Positions 21,097-33,000 of a stretch of 64,000 nt of DNA are shown here, in pieces. Numbering within the stretch: position 1 is the stretch's first letter; the number at the start of each line of letters is the position of its first letter. The stretch comes from Lantana camara (Eukaryota > Streptophyta > Magnoliopsida > Lamiales > Verbenaceae): NCBI GenBank assembly GCA_037501455.1, contig CM074855.1, positions 54,319,001 to 54,383,000 on the forward strand, written 5' to 3'. The notes under the pieces are model-generated. The model ran no database searches and was not told the origin of the DNA. It worked only from the letters and a program-made list of their open reading frames with translations. A program made the translations under genes and the position numbers.

Positions 21097-23704
21097 ATTA
21101 TTTGTATAGGACTATTTTGAATTATTTGAACTTATATGAATTATATGAATTAATGTTGCATGAGATTTATTCGTTTTAATTTGGGTTGGCCTTATTTGAA
21201 CCTGTATTTGTTGAACCGAACCAACTTGAACCGGGAACCTTGAACCGAACCCGTGAACCAACCGGTCTAGCCTTAAAGGCTGAACCATTCTTCCTTTCTC
21301 TTTCATTTCACGTGAAACAACAGCAGCAACTCTAGAGCTAAGAGCAAATCCCCAAGTTGATCATTCCAACTTCCCAAGCCAATATCTCTCTCGTTTCTTC
21401 GTCTTTTCTCGAAATTAGGTATGTTTCGGAATCCCCTCGTCGTGCTCGTCGTTTCTATGGTTTAATTTCTGAGTTTGGAGTGCGTTTGGTGTGCTTTAGT
21501 TTCCCTACGTGAATAGTAAGGGTTTATCTTTAAATGTGAATACTTGCTCTTTGCTTGATGTGCTTGATTCCTAGCTTCATTTATGAGTTATATAGGTTGT
21601 ATATGTTGTATTTATTACATTTAATCTTTGGTTGGTTGAGCATTTATGAATGATCATGATTTTTGCTTGAAAGTTTCATTTCCTTGATCATGCATTTTAA
21701 TTCCGTTTTCTTGAGTTATTTGAGTGTTTATATGTCAAGCATGAGTTATTTGAATTGTTTGTGCATTTTGAGAAGTTTTGGCAATTTTAAGGGTTGAATT
21801 TTGGCCATTTTTGGCTCAAAAACGAGCTTCCCCAGTTTCTGTAAAAATGAACTCTGCTCCAGCTTTTCGAACCAGGCCGGAACGGCCGTTCCCGCCCCAG
21901 TTTCAAACTGGGAACGACCGTTCCCAGTCCAAATACTGTTCATGCCGAGAGTGGGAACGACCGTTCCCAGTTTGTACTGGGAACGGGAACGGTCGTTCCC
22001 ATGGCCGGAACCCTTCTACTGGGTCAAATCCGCGAGGGTGGATTTTTCCCTTTGGAAAAATCCATGTGGGTGGATTTGAGGCAGTAGCTTTGGAAAAACC
22101 CATGGGGGTGGATTTTGCCCTTTGGAAAAATCCGTGGGGGTGGATTTTTCCCTTTGAGACCTAGAAACTGCCACTGGTTCTCATTACTTTAATTATGCAA
22201 TTTTATGAATGCTTTTCTTTTGCATATTAATTGTTATAATTTGATTGTTTTGCATAATAAATTGTAAATAATTATGTTATGCTATGATTTGTGAATTATA
22301 TGACCTAATTGTGACATTTTATATGTGAACATGAATCATGCATTTGCCGAGCGTCTTCTTTGGTTCATATAGAGTCTAAGTCTTGGGCTTTCGTGTTTTC
22401 TTTTCAGAGGAGGTTCCAGTTGACGAGCCCGAGGCGTAGGTTGTTCACGTCTGCTTGCTTTTTGTCACGCACAAGGTGAGGTTTAGGAATTTTATTAGCT
22501 AAGCGACCTAAAGCCTTATGTGATGTTTTCCGGCCGTGCATGTGACTATATATTATATATATAGATATGTACGTGTTGATTAGAATACGTTTATGATCTT
22601 GTGAACAACTTTGTTTTGGGAAAAGATATTAAATAAGCTTATGTAAGCTATGTTTTGGAAAAGGGCTTTACAATTCTGTTAGCGAGATTGCCATGAAAGA
22701 TTTGGCATTGGATATGATATGATTTGTATGTGTGGATCCAAGGAGCTACGGGTAAGGAACCCTCGGGACGGTTCGAGCCGTCGAGGTTCAGCCTGTGCGT
22801 AGTCTCCATCCGATATATCACACGCGACCCCTGGGAGTTTGGGAAGGTGTGATATTTCGATGCCTTCGGCGTAAAAACCGGGGAGGGCACGGTGTGGGTT
22901 CGCTACCCCTCGTGAGTCTGTTTATGTATGGATGGTTAGGGCCGCCGGTGGCTCTTCCATCATTGGTGTAGAGGTTGATATGTATGATTTCCGTTTTGTT
23001 TGTTCTGAGGAGTAAAGGTTGGAAGCTCGTTCTCGCCGAGCATTATGTTTTGTTATGTATGTTTGAGAAGTATGAATCGGGATAGTGTTTATGAAATGTT
23101 TTGCAGTATATGTATTTGTCTTGGAAAGTTTTAGTTTGTAAAACCTATTCCGGTTCATAATTTCGCCCTTTGCTTTGTGCTCTGCTCTATATATATGTAG
23201 GGTGTGGGTGTGCGTTAGCCCCCTCACTCAGTCAGTTGACTGACTCCTCGTTTACTCTTTTAGTTGCAGGTTTTGGGAGCGTGAGCTAGGCGGAGAAGTG
23301 TGTCTTCTTTTGCACTTGTCGGTCTAGGTCTCGTTAGGTGCATTTACATACCTGCACTCTATTATTTTGTACTCGTACAGCTATGGTTTGTATATACTTG
23401 TAAATACTATTTTGCTCGAGCCGTGATGGCTTTTGTACGGGTTGTAGTGTTGGTACCTATATGTATATACTACCTGGATAGGTGTGGGTTGGTACCTATA
23501 TATATATATGTGATGATTTTGCTCGTTACTTTTATTTATTCGCTTCCGCATACTCTGATTTTCTGTTTGGTTTAGCTCCGCCTAGCCTAGAGTGTGTGTT
23601 TGGTCTCCCGTTCGCTATGATTCGGATTCGGGTGCGGACATCCCATTTCGTATTCGGGTTCGGATTATGGTGCGGGGGATGTGGCCCTACGTGTGGGTGC
23701 TACA
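21033..23704 (+). repeat. Element A 3' LTR
   Basis: 2672 bp, TGTAACACCCC to GGTGCTACA, uninterrupted. It contains donor exon end 21418, palindrome array about 21870-22155, cassette 22408-22475, GC-rich island about 22735-22930, CAGTC hairpin and the GCTAGGCGG/CCGCCTAGC pair. It serves as the intact reference for the split 5' copy. Confidence 0.95.
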
Positions 23705-23709
23705 TTCTT
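23705..23709. other. Target-site duplication of Element A, right copy (TTCTT)
   Basis: Identical to 3265-3269. Confidence 0.95.
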
Positions 23710-25003
23710 GATCCTTCGGTGCTTGTCTCCAAAATGAAAATAAAACCTCACCACCTAAATATGACTCTCAAATTACAATAAACAGAAAATGTGCATAAGT
23801 AATAAGGCTTAATCATTATATTGGCCTTAGACAAGTACACAGGCTATATCTCGAGCCAATAACAATAATAATGAAAGCCACATAACAAATCAAGCGAAGC
23901 GCTCACATAAGATGGGCTCCGACCCCAATTGAAATAAGGTAACTATGGGGTTCCGACGCCAATTGAAAACATCCATGTGCATAATGTAAAACATCCATAA
24001 GAATAGCCTATGATCACCTAAACTAGCATAATCCGCTTGAAAATAAATTTACCGATTAAATTTAAAATTTCCTTAACTTCAAGTTCTAGTAACTTAAGTA
24101 ATTTGCATATAGTTCGCTATTCAAGAATTCACTTGAAAAATTAATTAAATTTACCATAAGAATAACCTATGATCACTTAAACTAGCATAATCCGCTTGAA
24201 AAATAAATTTACCGATTAAATTTAAAATTTCCTTAACTTCAAGTTCTAGTAACTTAAGTAATTTGCATATAGTTCGCTATTCAAGAATTCATTCAAAAAT
24301 CGAATTTGGATCATGACAAAACTCAATTAATTCAAAATTAAATTTTTATTTAATTATTATTCAAAACAATATATTAATTTCCTTGAAAAATTAAACTTAA
24401 TTTTAATTAATTAAAAAATCCTCAAATTGTATTTATTTCAAAAAATAAATAATTTTGCATAAAATCAAATTTTAATTAGGGGTTTAAAAATGATTGGGAT
24501 TCGTGTCCAAAGCTACACTTTTTCTCCTCCTCCTCTTCTCTACGTTAGAATAATGAAAGCTAGGGTTTAGGGCATCTGAATAGCTCTTTTATCATACGAA
24601 AAACGAATTCCCAATGGGCTCGGATGAGTCTAAAGGTGAAATAATGAGTTTAGGCCCAAAATATAGCTTTTGGACCGTCGTCACGGCCATACCCCATGAT
24701 GCCATCACGCTCGTGACAAGAATTTAACTTTCTACCTCAATTGACTAACCGTCATGCGTGTGATATGTTCCTTCACAGTCTCTTCATGCACGTGACGAGC
24801 TACTGAAAAAACTGTCTTCGCCTGTCTTGGCTCGTTTTGTCTTCTAAACTCCATTTTATACATTGATTTCACCATTTCTTCTATCTTTGACTCTCAAATG
24901 AAATATGAACTGAAATGGAGCAAATTAGACACAATTAGGCACGAAAATAGCAAGAAAGCATATGAAATATAGGTTAGAAACATTAAACTTTTTAGGCTTA
25001 ACA
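23710..25003 (-). repeat. 3' LTR region of a decayed minus-strand Athila-like element
   Basis: On the minus strand the LTR would start at 25003 with TGTTAAGCC, directly after a purine tract. It is AT-rich with no frame of note. At 24660-24810 there are several GTCAYGC..GTGAC-type inverted units, echoing the palindromes of the other LTRs. The outer end is not defined; it may include 3005-3264 across the Element A insertion. Confidence 0.5.
23995..24288. repeat. Two-copy tandem duplication, 159-bp unit
   Basis: CCATAAGAATA begins at 23995 and again at 24154. The copies match with few changes to about 24288 (shared TTCAAGTTCTAGTAACTTAA). The second copy diverges after TTCAAGAATTCA. Confidence 0.9.
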
Positions 25004-25004
25004 A

Positions 25005-25045
25005 GTACCCCTACACTTAAACTATTGCTCGTCCTCGAGTAATAC
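25005..25045 (-). promoter_or_regulatory. Polypurine tract and 3' signature of the Athila-like element
   Basis: Read on the minus strand: CTCGAGGACGAGCAATAG, a few bases, then AAGTGTAGGGGTAC followed by the LTR start. A CTCGAGGACGAGCAA block before an AAGTGTGGGGG tract is a recurring end signature of plant Athila/Tat-type Ty3/gypsy elements (established knowledge). Here one G of the tract is A. Confidence 0.6.
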
Positions 25046-25433
25046 GAAATTCATTAGGGCAAGCCAATCCCATTTCAACATATTCACCAAAATTCTCGTC
25101 AAACTAATGCAATAATTGAATCAAGCCTATCGAAGTGTTACTCACAAGTGCAAAGCAAATCAGAAAAGTATTGAGAATATACCCTTGTGATAGTGTGCTT
25201 GAATCGAACGAGACGATGCATACAAATCACCCTCGTTATTTTATGAATTCCTCCTAAATGTTCAATCAATCCTTCAAAAATAATTTTCATGCCTAACTCC
25301 ACAAATTTAATTAGATCATGACTTGGGATCGTTAGGTCTTTAATTGGCCTGTAATGTAGGCTCGGGTTAAGAAATGGAAATATTTGGATAAGTAACTCAA
25401 GCATCGAACTTACACTCATGAACTCTACTTCTT

Positions 25434-25665
25434 TCAAAACTTCTCTTTCACAACAACGTCTTCCTTTCTACCCCCACACTTGGCTTTTTTCATATTTCCA
25501 CACTTTTCTTTCTTTTTCTTTTCTTCTTTCTCAACACGTCGAATTTTTCTTTTCTTTTGATATTCTTTTTCTTCATTCTTTTTCTCTTTTCTTTTTTCTT
25601 TTTCTTTTGATTTTTCCTCTCCTTTTCTTTTTCTTCTTTTCTTGGACAACATCTAAAGAGAAATA
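25434..25665. repeat. Pyrimidine-rich low-complexity tract
   Basis: Long runs of TTTCTTTTTC on the plus strand. The Lys/Glu-rich frame on the minus strand is a product of this composition and not a gene. Confidence 0.85.
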
Positions 25666-26589
25666 ATCAAACTTCTTTTCTTTTCAAGTACAAAAGAGCA
25701 AATTCGGTGTGTAAAATAAAGGTAGGAATATAAGGTTTTGCTTCAGGCTTGTAATGTGGCTAGAAAAATATAAGCACAACTCAAAGGCTCAAACGGGGTC
25801 AATCGGTCTAACTTTATTTAGTGAAGGCTAATGTTTAGGCTCAGATGTAAAGACAACGAGGGCCTAATTCATTTCCTTTATCAATCATCAACTAAACTTC
25901 GTTTTGAAAGACAATCAAAAGTTCTCCAATTCATAATTTAAACTTAGTCAAAATGTATAAAAGTCCTATAATTGATTAAAATACATATAATCATACTGAA
26001 TTTATTAAAAATGCACATGCTTTCACCTACTCAATTCTCTCAATTCAAATATACATCAATTCGACAAAATTGAAGGCAAAATTTTTGAAAAATGGGGACA
26101 ATTTTAATAAACTCAACGCATTTTTCAAATTCATGTAATAATCAAGTGTATATCAACTGAATAGGTATAGCAATCAAAATCGTAGATTCTCCCCTCACAC
26201 TTAAAATTTTCTATGTCCTTATGCAAATGGAAAAAGGTTTAAGAACTTTTCAGTTTTTCGAGAAATGAGACCGGCAGCATGGCGTGTTCAATAATTCTTA
26301 CAATCTGTCAATCATAACTATACCAAACGCGTAAAATGAATATATAGAAGTAAAATAACAAAGTTGGATATCATTTAGATCATTTAATTCCTACATGCCT
26401 TAGTAATTAAGTATTCAACACAATTAAAGTCTCAAATAGGAATTTAAAGATAGATAAATCAAATCCTACCAATATCAAAAAAAAAATAATAATAACTAGC
26501 AAATCTTAAGAAGTGAACACATGATATCATAAATACGAATCAAGGGTGAGGGGGATAATGCTAAAAATGCTCAAAGAACTAATGGAGCC
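25666..26589. other. AT-rich interior of the Athila-like element, nothing else seen
   Basis: No long frame, no pol motifs on either strand. It lies between the ORF1 remnant and the purine tract, where an autonomous element would carry pol, so pol is deleted or was never present. Confidence 0.5.
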
Positions 26590-27900
26590 GCGTGTTAAGT
26601 GCATCAAATCGGGTCTTTATCTCCTCACGGTGTCTTCTGCATACCTATCCTGCTCAATTTGTCTTCGTATAAGCTCCTTATATCTCGCAATCAAAGTCTC
26701 CTAGTACTGTGTGAATGTAGTAGAAAGTGACTCAAACCTCGTTGTAAGATCATGATTATGCGACAGATAGTCTCCCTCAAAAGGCGGTGGTGCATGTGTC
26801 TTAGAAGGACAGGAACCATCTCGAAAAGTAGGAGGATCGGCATGTTGCTCCTTATCCATATACCTCCCAAGTAGCAAGACGAGTGAATGAAGGTGCGGTA
26901 GCTTGCTGGTTTTTCCATCATCCAATCCACAACATATCGAATGAAACCTCACGAAAGGATCTGAACGTAGATGGAGACAACAACCTGTGTGGGGCAACAT
27001 TCTCACCATGCTCATCAAACAGGCCTCTCGTATAACGCTCCTCCAGTCTCTCCCTATCACTCTCCGGCGAATAAAGAAAATATCTATTATGGCCTCCTTC
27101 CCCCCAACGCATAATGATACCCATCTTTTCAAAGCTCTTCTCATTAATCAAGATGTTCCTTGTCAATGGGTTTGCTGTAAATGCCAGATCAATTCCAAGA
27201 TGTCAAGTAATAACCGTGCCATAACCTCGCCATGTGATTCATCTTATCAACAAGAGTATAGGTGTCGTCCATCTTTATCCACTGTTGCATGCAATGAAGG
27301 ATCCATAACTCAAGTAAACCCATGGTTCCTATTCTATAACCATGACCAACAATCGAAGAAGCAATAATCTTTACGTGATCTTTCATACGGGATCAATGAA
27401 ATGTGAGCTTTTGGTCATCCCCACCTCATACTCTAGGTTAGGTGTGATGGGGCATGGATCCCAATATTCTTGGCGAATATTGAAGTCATGATTCCAAGCA
27501 TCTGAATAATATACATTCTCCACTCTAGGAAATCTGAAAAGCTCGTTAAGCTGTTGATAAGTCATCATATATATCTGTTTCCCAAAAGCTCAAATACCAA
27601 CTATCGCCTATCCCACTACATTATTTCAAAGAACTCATATGTCAAATCCGCATAAACGGGCAAGCTCAACTCAGAGAATCTCGTCCAACCTATCCCAGCA
27701 AACATCTCCTCTACACCATCTTTCCAACCAAACTTGGCCAAAGAAATCGGGTCCATGTATCTTGTAGCACTAAGAGCACGATCTCGCAAGTTCCTTCTAG
27801 GTAGAGGCTCATTTTGTGGTTGGGGTTAGTTTGGGGATGAAGAAGCAATAGCTTTTCATGTCCTAAAATGTTTAGGTGCCATTTGGAAATGAATTGGAAG
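26590..27900 (-). pseudogene. Athila-like ORF1 (gag-region) remnant, frameshifted
   Basis: Minus-strand fragments in several frames read in order: RYMDPISLAKFGWKDGV (about 27760), ELLGNRY, MTYQQLNELFRFPRVE (from 27568), SSHFIDP, a block with SSIVGHGYRIG and LLELWILHCM (27386-27189), then RNILINEKSFEKMG and YFLYSPESDRERLEERY. The order and motifs (an FP..W segment, an SSxIxxP block, an ELxxLxCM block) resemble the Arabidopsis retrotransposon ORF-1 (ATHILA) family, Pfam PF03078, as I know it. At least three stops or frameshifts break it. No adjacent RT or integrase, so it is a gag-only derivative. Alternative: an ORF1 of a Tat-type relative. Confidence 0.55.
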
Positions 27901-27949
27901 TGAAAAGAGTAAAAATTTTGGTTGTGGTAATTTATCGAACACTTTGGGT

Positions 27950-27954
27950 GGGTG
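27950..27954. other. Target-site duplication of Element C, left copy (GGGTG)
   Basis: GGGTG precedes the LTR start and is repeated at 36431-36435 after the 3' LTR. Confidence 0.95.
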
Positions 27955-29793
27955 TGTAACGCCCCGGTTCCGGATAAACAGGTAAGCACGCCACGTGTGA
28001 GATTTTGAGCGTAGGAATTTCTTTTAATTCTTTAATTTTATAATATTCTTACATGACATATCATATTTTCATAAAATTCATGAAACATTATTTATGTGAA
28101 TTATGTGAATTCATATCATTGGAAAATTATTTCAAGCCATGGAAAAATATTTATTCCGTAAAACCATTACCGAGAGTGCCTTAATTACCGAATTGTCCCT
28201 ACTTGATTCTCTTTCTAAACTTTAGGGACTTAATTGCATAAACTTCTAAGGACTTAATTGTTCATATTTCAAAACTATACACACTTGGTTGCATAACTTC
28301 ATGAGTAGAAGGATCAAATTGCAAATTGGGAATTTCACTCAAATCAAGGAGGGTGAATCACGTAAAATACATTCCTTGAGCTTCCTTGATCATTTCATCC
28401 AAAAAATTTCCCAACAACTTTGCTTCCTCACTCTCGGTATCAAGGAAGAAAACGAAGAAGTGAAATTTTAGCATAATCATCCAAGATTTCAAGAAATATT
28501 TGGGCCTTGGAGTACAGTCATCATCATCATCCATCTTCTTCATTTCTTGTTCTTCAAAGGTCACGAGGTCGTGGACGAGGAGTAGGCTCCGTAGAGCATA
28601 TCCTTGTTATATTTTGTAAGAAAAGGTGAGGTTTTGTTTTAGGTGCATAGAACCCTACAACCTTTATGTGTTAATTTCAGCCAAAACATATTATAATAAT
28701 AAACGTTTTCCCAAAATACAAGTATTTCAAGCAAGCAAGCCATTATTGTCATGATTTCAAGCAAGTTTGGCGAGTACATGATTGCACGTGGGCCCGAGGG
28801 TAATTATTGAGCCAACCGGAAAAGCAAGGGCAAACGGGTAACTCCTGAATTATCCTCACATTGTTGGGATCACCCCCGAAGCCACTAGGAGATTAGTGGT
28901 GGAAGGAGTTCCGTGTTTAGGGAGTCATGTTCCCTATACACACCATGTCGTGGATAGTTGGGCTTTTCAAACCCACTATCACCTGGAGGAAGAAGGAGAC
29001 TGGGGATTAATCCGGTATGTCGGGTTATCCTCAGGTTATTGCATGTTTCAAGCATGAAATTGTCTATTTGAGCACTAATTGAAATGTATGATCATCTATT
29101 TAATAAATCATGCAATCACGTATAGATCACGATTGGTGTAAAGGTTAGAGAATAGCCTTCCCTCGTCGGGGCCACATGTTCATGAATTGATCAAGTTAAT
29201 ATGTTAAAATGATTAGTTGTAATCTCGGGCAAAGAACAAGCTTCTTTAACTATATATATATATTGTTTCTTTTCCAAGTCTTCACCCGAGACTATGACTT
29301 GCATGTGACGTGTGTTATATATTTATCTATTGCCCCTCACTCAGTCTTCGGTAGATTGATACTTAACTTTTCAGGTACTTGAGGGCGTGGTTGTGCTAGG
29401 TGGGAGTCCGGTCAAGTCTTACACTTTCACGGGTCTAGTATTGCACCTCTCATGTATAGACTTTTGATAGATATCATGTTATGATCATGATTATTACATT
29501 TTGAAAACTCGAGCATGTATATAGTGTAAAGAGATGATAATGTATTGATAGTTAATGTTGGTATCTATTATGTATCTATTTGGTAAATATGGTACCTATA
29601 CGTATTTATTGCAATGCTTCCGCTTTTAAATTGATATTTTGATTTCATTGTGTTGGGGAGTGTCCCTCCTAGTTCGGTTATTTTAATTGTCACCCGTTCG
29701 CTATAGTTTTGGTTTATGTACGGACATTCCATTTCGTATGTGGATCGAGGCTATAATGCGGGGGATGTAGTGCCTTAGGGTTAGGGTGCTACA
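27955..29793 (+). repeat. Element C 5' LTR
   Basis: TGTAACGCCCCGG to GGTGCTACA. Shorter than the other LTRs and without a palindrome array, though a single CACGAGGTCGTG occurs at 28562-28573. A possible cassette 28518-28625 ends AAAAG|GTGAGG. The island hairpin has arms GAGGGTAATTATTGAG (28796-28811) and CTCCTGAATTATCCTC (28842-28857). GCTAGGTGGGA near 29396 no longer matches its partner TCCCTCCTAGT, while the 3' copy keeps a perfect pair. Confidence 0.94.
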
Positions 29794-29801
29794 TCTACAG
29801 T

Positions 29802-29819
29802 TGGTATCAGAGCCCGGTT
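29802..29819 (+). promoter_or_regulatory. Primer-binding site of Element C
   Basis: TGGTATCAGAGCCCGGTT, eight bases after the LTR end (TCTACAGT spacer). Followed by GCAAAACCG, the same fold-back as in A, B and D. Confidence 0.92.
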
Positions 29820-30035
29820 GCAAAACCGAGGTTCTCGAGTCTTGTTAAGTCAGTCTAGGTCGCACGGCATAGGATTACTTGTTATTTGAGAGTCTGCATT
29901 TCATTGAATTACCTGATATACTTGAATCCTCGCATTACTTGAGCTATTTGACTTTCCTTGAATGTGTGCTTATTGATATTGTTGAATTATATGCACACAT
30001 TTGCATTTATTAATCAAACCACACATGTGTAGTGA

Positions 30036-33000
30036 TTTGATCTCAGGATAGATTGTGATAGACATCATCGTGACCGATCTCTGAGATACGGGCATCATTA
30101 TCATCGCCACCACCATCGTCGTGAGAGATCACCTCCTCCTCGACCTGCTCAGGCACAGCCTCAGGATTTTATGAACGTCGTGGTAGGGTTGATTGACCAA
30201 AGGCTACAGGAACGGGTTCCTCCACCACCACCAGCACCAGTAGCACTCCAGGAGAACCCCATTTCTGCCATTTTGCGTGAATTTCAGAATCACCGTCCCC
30301 CGAAGTTCTATAAGGGCGACGACATACAGGCAGAGATGTGGCTGAAGGAGATTGAAAGGATTTGGCAGCTCATACCTTGTGATACTCAGGAGAAGGCTCG
30401 CTGCACCCTTACTTTGATCCAGGGTGAGGCTTACTCCTGGTGGGAGAGCACACAGATAGTTTTGGAGGCAACTGGTACAGACATTACTTGGGAGGTCTTC
30501 GTACGGGAGTTCAGAAACAAATTTATTCCTCCAGCTTCCCGTACTCGTAGGTTGAGGGAGTTTACCAAGCTGAAACAAGGAGGAAGGTCCGTGGGGCAGT
30601 ATATCACCGAGTTCGAGAGACTTTCTCGCTATGCACCCAACATAGCAAATGATGACTTCCACAAGGCGATGCAGTTCATCCAGGGACTCAGGCCAGACAT
30701 CCAGGATGCCCTGAAAGCAGCTAACAAGAGCAACTGGGCAAAAGCTACCGCTAAAGCTTTGAAAGTTGAGGATTCTGACATTTCCAGAAGGTCTATTCCG
30801 CATACAGGATAGGCTTCAGGCTCGAGGTCGGGACAGGGTTCGAGGTCGGGAAAGAGGCCTATGGTTTATCCTACACCTCTAGCACAAAAGGACTCGGGGA
30901 AGAAACTTAAAGCTACTGGACCATCACAGAAGGCTCCCAGAGCTCCAGCACCACCACAGCCACCTCAGAAACCGGGCTGCAGATTCTGTGGACTTCCTAC
31001 ACATAACTATGATAATCGTAGACGACGTTTGGGGCTATGTTTGATTTGTGGGAGCGAAGAGCATTTGGTTGATGGCTGTCCGGATCGTCGGGATCCGCCA
31101 CCTGCAGGTCCGAGGCCACTTGTGAAAGCTCGAGCTTATGCATTAACCGGAGAGGAGCAGGATGCGGAGATTGACTCGGCAGCGGTAGTTGAAGGTACTA
31201 TTTACATCCATGGCACGAACATCCATACATTATTTGATCCAGGAGCTACACACTCCTTTCTTGCGCACTCTATTGCTATTACTTTACCCTTGCCTGCTAT
31301 GTGCTCTTATGTGTGCTATTTTGTTAGTACTCCTTTCGGTAGTAGACGAGACACGAAACAGGCTTACAGGGATGTTTCAGTGCTGATTGAAGGCCGGGAA
31401 TTTCTGACAGATTTCATTGTTATACCAATGGAGAGATACGGGTCTATTCTAGGGATGGATTGGTTGTACCGGCATTGTGCTACGGTAGATTGTCGAGTAA
31501 AGAAGGTACAGTTGGGTTCAGAGGTGATTACGGGTTGGACTTCGAGGACCGTACCCCTACTTTCATTCTCAAAAGCTCAAAAATTAGTCAGAGACGGGGC
31601 TAAAGGGTTCATTTCTTATATTCTGAATAAGCCAAAAGATCAGGTGAAATTGGAAGATATAGAAGTGGTAAAAGAGTTTCCCGAGGTATTTCCAGAGAAG
31701 TTAGATTCTTTGCCTCCTGAACGAGAGATAGAGTTTGTAATTGATCTTTATCCGAACGCTGAGCCATATTCAAAAACTCCGTATCGGATGGCTCCAGCAG
31801 AGTTAAAAGAATTAAAAGTTCAGCTCGAGGCACTATTGGAAGTTGGGTACATCCAGCCGAGTTCTTCACCCTGGGGAGCACCGGTGTTATTTGTCAAGAA
31901 AAAGGACGAAACTTTGAGAATGTGCATCGATTACCGGAAGTTGAACCGGATGACTATTAAGAACAAGTATCCCCTCCCACATATCGAGGAGTTATTCGAT
32001 ATACTTCAGGGTTCCAAAGTCTATTCGAAACTGGATTTAAGACAGGGATACTACCAGCTACGGATCCGAGCAGGGGACATTCCAAAGACGGGATTCAAAA
32101 CTCGATACGGCCACTACGAGTTCGTGGTCATGCCTTTTGGGTTAACTAATGCCCCTGCAGCTTTCATGGATATGATGCACCGGATTTTCAGGCCTTTGCT
32201 CGACAAGTTTGTGGTGATTTTCATCGATGATATTATGGTTTTCTCAAAATCTGTCGAGGAGCATGTAAGGCATCGTAAGCTCATTTTACAGACTTTAAAG
32301 GAGCATCAGTTGTTTGCTAAATTCAGTAAGTGCGAATTTTGGATCGATCAACTTACTTTCTTGGGACATGTGATTTCGGGTAAAGGTTTGGAAGTCGATC
32401 CTTAAAAAATCGAGGCCGTGCTTAAGTGGGAGAAACCAAAGAATGCCTCGGAAGTTAGAAGCTTTTTGGGATTGGCCGGTTATTATAGAAGGTTTGTTCA
32501 AGATTTTTCTAAGATTGCTGCACCGTTGACCCCTATTGACAAAGAAAGATGTCAAGTTTGTCTGGGACGAGAAGTGTGATCAGAGTTTCAACTTTTTGAA
32601 AGAAAAGTTAGTCTTAGCTCTGGTGTTAGCACTTCCCGAGGGTTCTGAGGAGTATGCCGTGTATACAGATGCTTCTAAGGAAGGCCTAGGGTGTGTTTTG
32701 ACTCTGAAGGGAAAGGTGATTGCCTACGCCTCTCGGAAGTTAAAGGAATACGAAAAGAATTGTCCTACACACGACCTGGAGCTTGCAGCCATGATCTTTG
32801 CTCTCGGGAAGTGGAGACATTACTTATACGGCACTTCTTTTGAGATATTTACCGATCACAAGAGCCTCCAGTACTTATTCACGTCGAAGGACTTGAATAT
32901 GAGGCAACGGCGCCGGATGGAAAAGTTAGAACATTATGATTGTATGATTAAGTATCATCCGGGAAAAGCCAACGTGGTCACCGATGCAGTTAGCAGGAAG

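Larger units (their letters stand above)
3270..23704 (+). mobile_element. Element A: Ty3/gypsy chromovirus LTR retrotransposon, split by Element B
   Basis: A complete element with 5-bp TSD, LTRs of about 2.67 kb, a primer-binding site, a long gag-pol frame, a purine tract and a 3' LTR. Removing Element B (4637-15004 plus one TSD copy) leaves about 10.1 kb. The C-terminal chromodomain-like segment, long LTRs and RT/integrase motifs fit the Tekay/Del type of plant chromovirus; the clade name is an inference that an RT tree would settle. LTR copies differ at a few dozen sites, including a 6-bp deletion, so A is older than the B copy inside it. The integrase zinc finger has lost a cysteine and the pol frame runs into the 3' LTR, so this copy may not be fully active. 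Confidence 0.93.

Noticed and set aside
25418..25666. Phe/Ser-rich plus-strand frame and Lys/Glu-rich minus-strand frame
   Set aside because: Produced by a pyrimidine-rich low-complexity tract.
28358..28564. Asp-rich minus-strand frame repeated at 34999
   Set aside because: Comes from a short ATC repeat present in both Element C LTRs.
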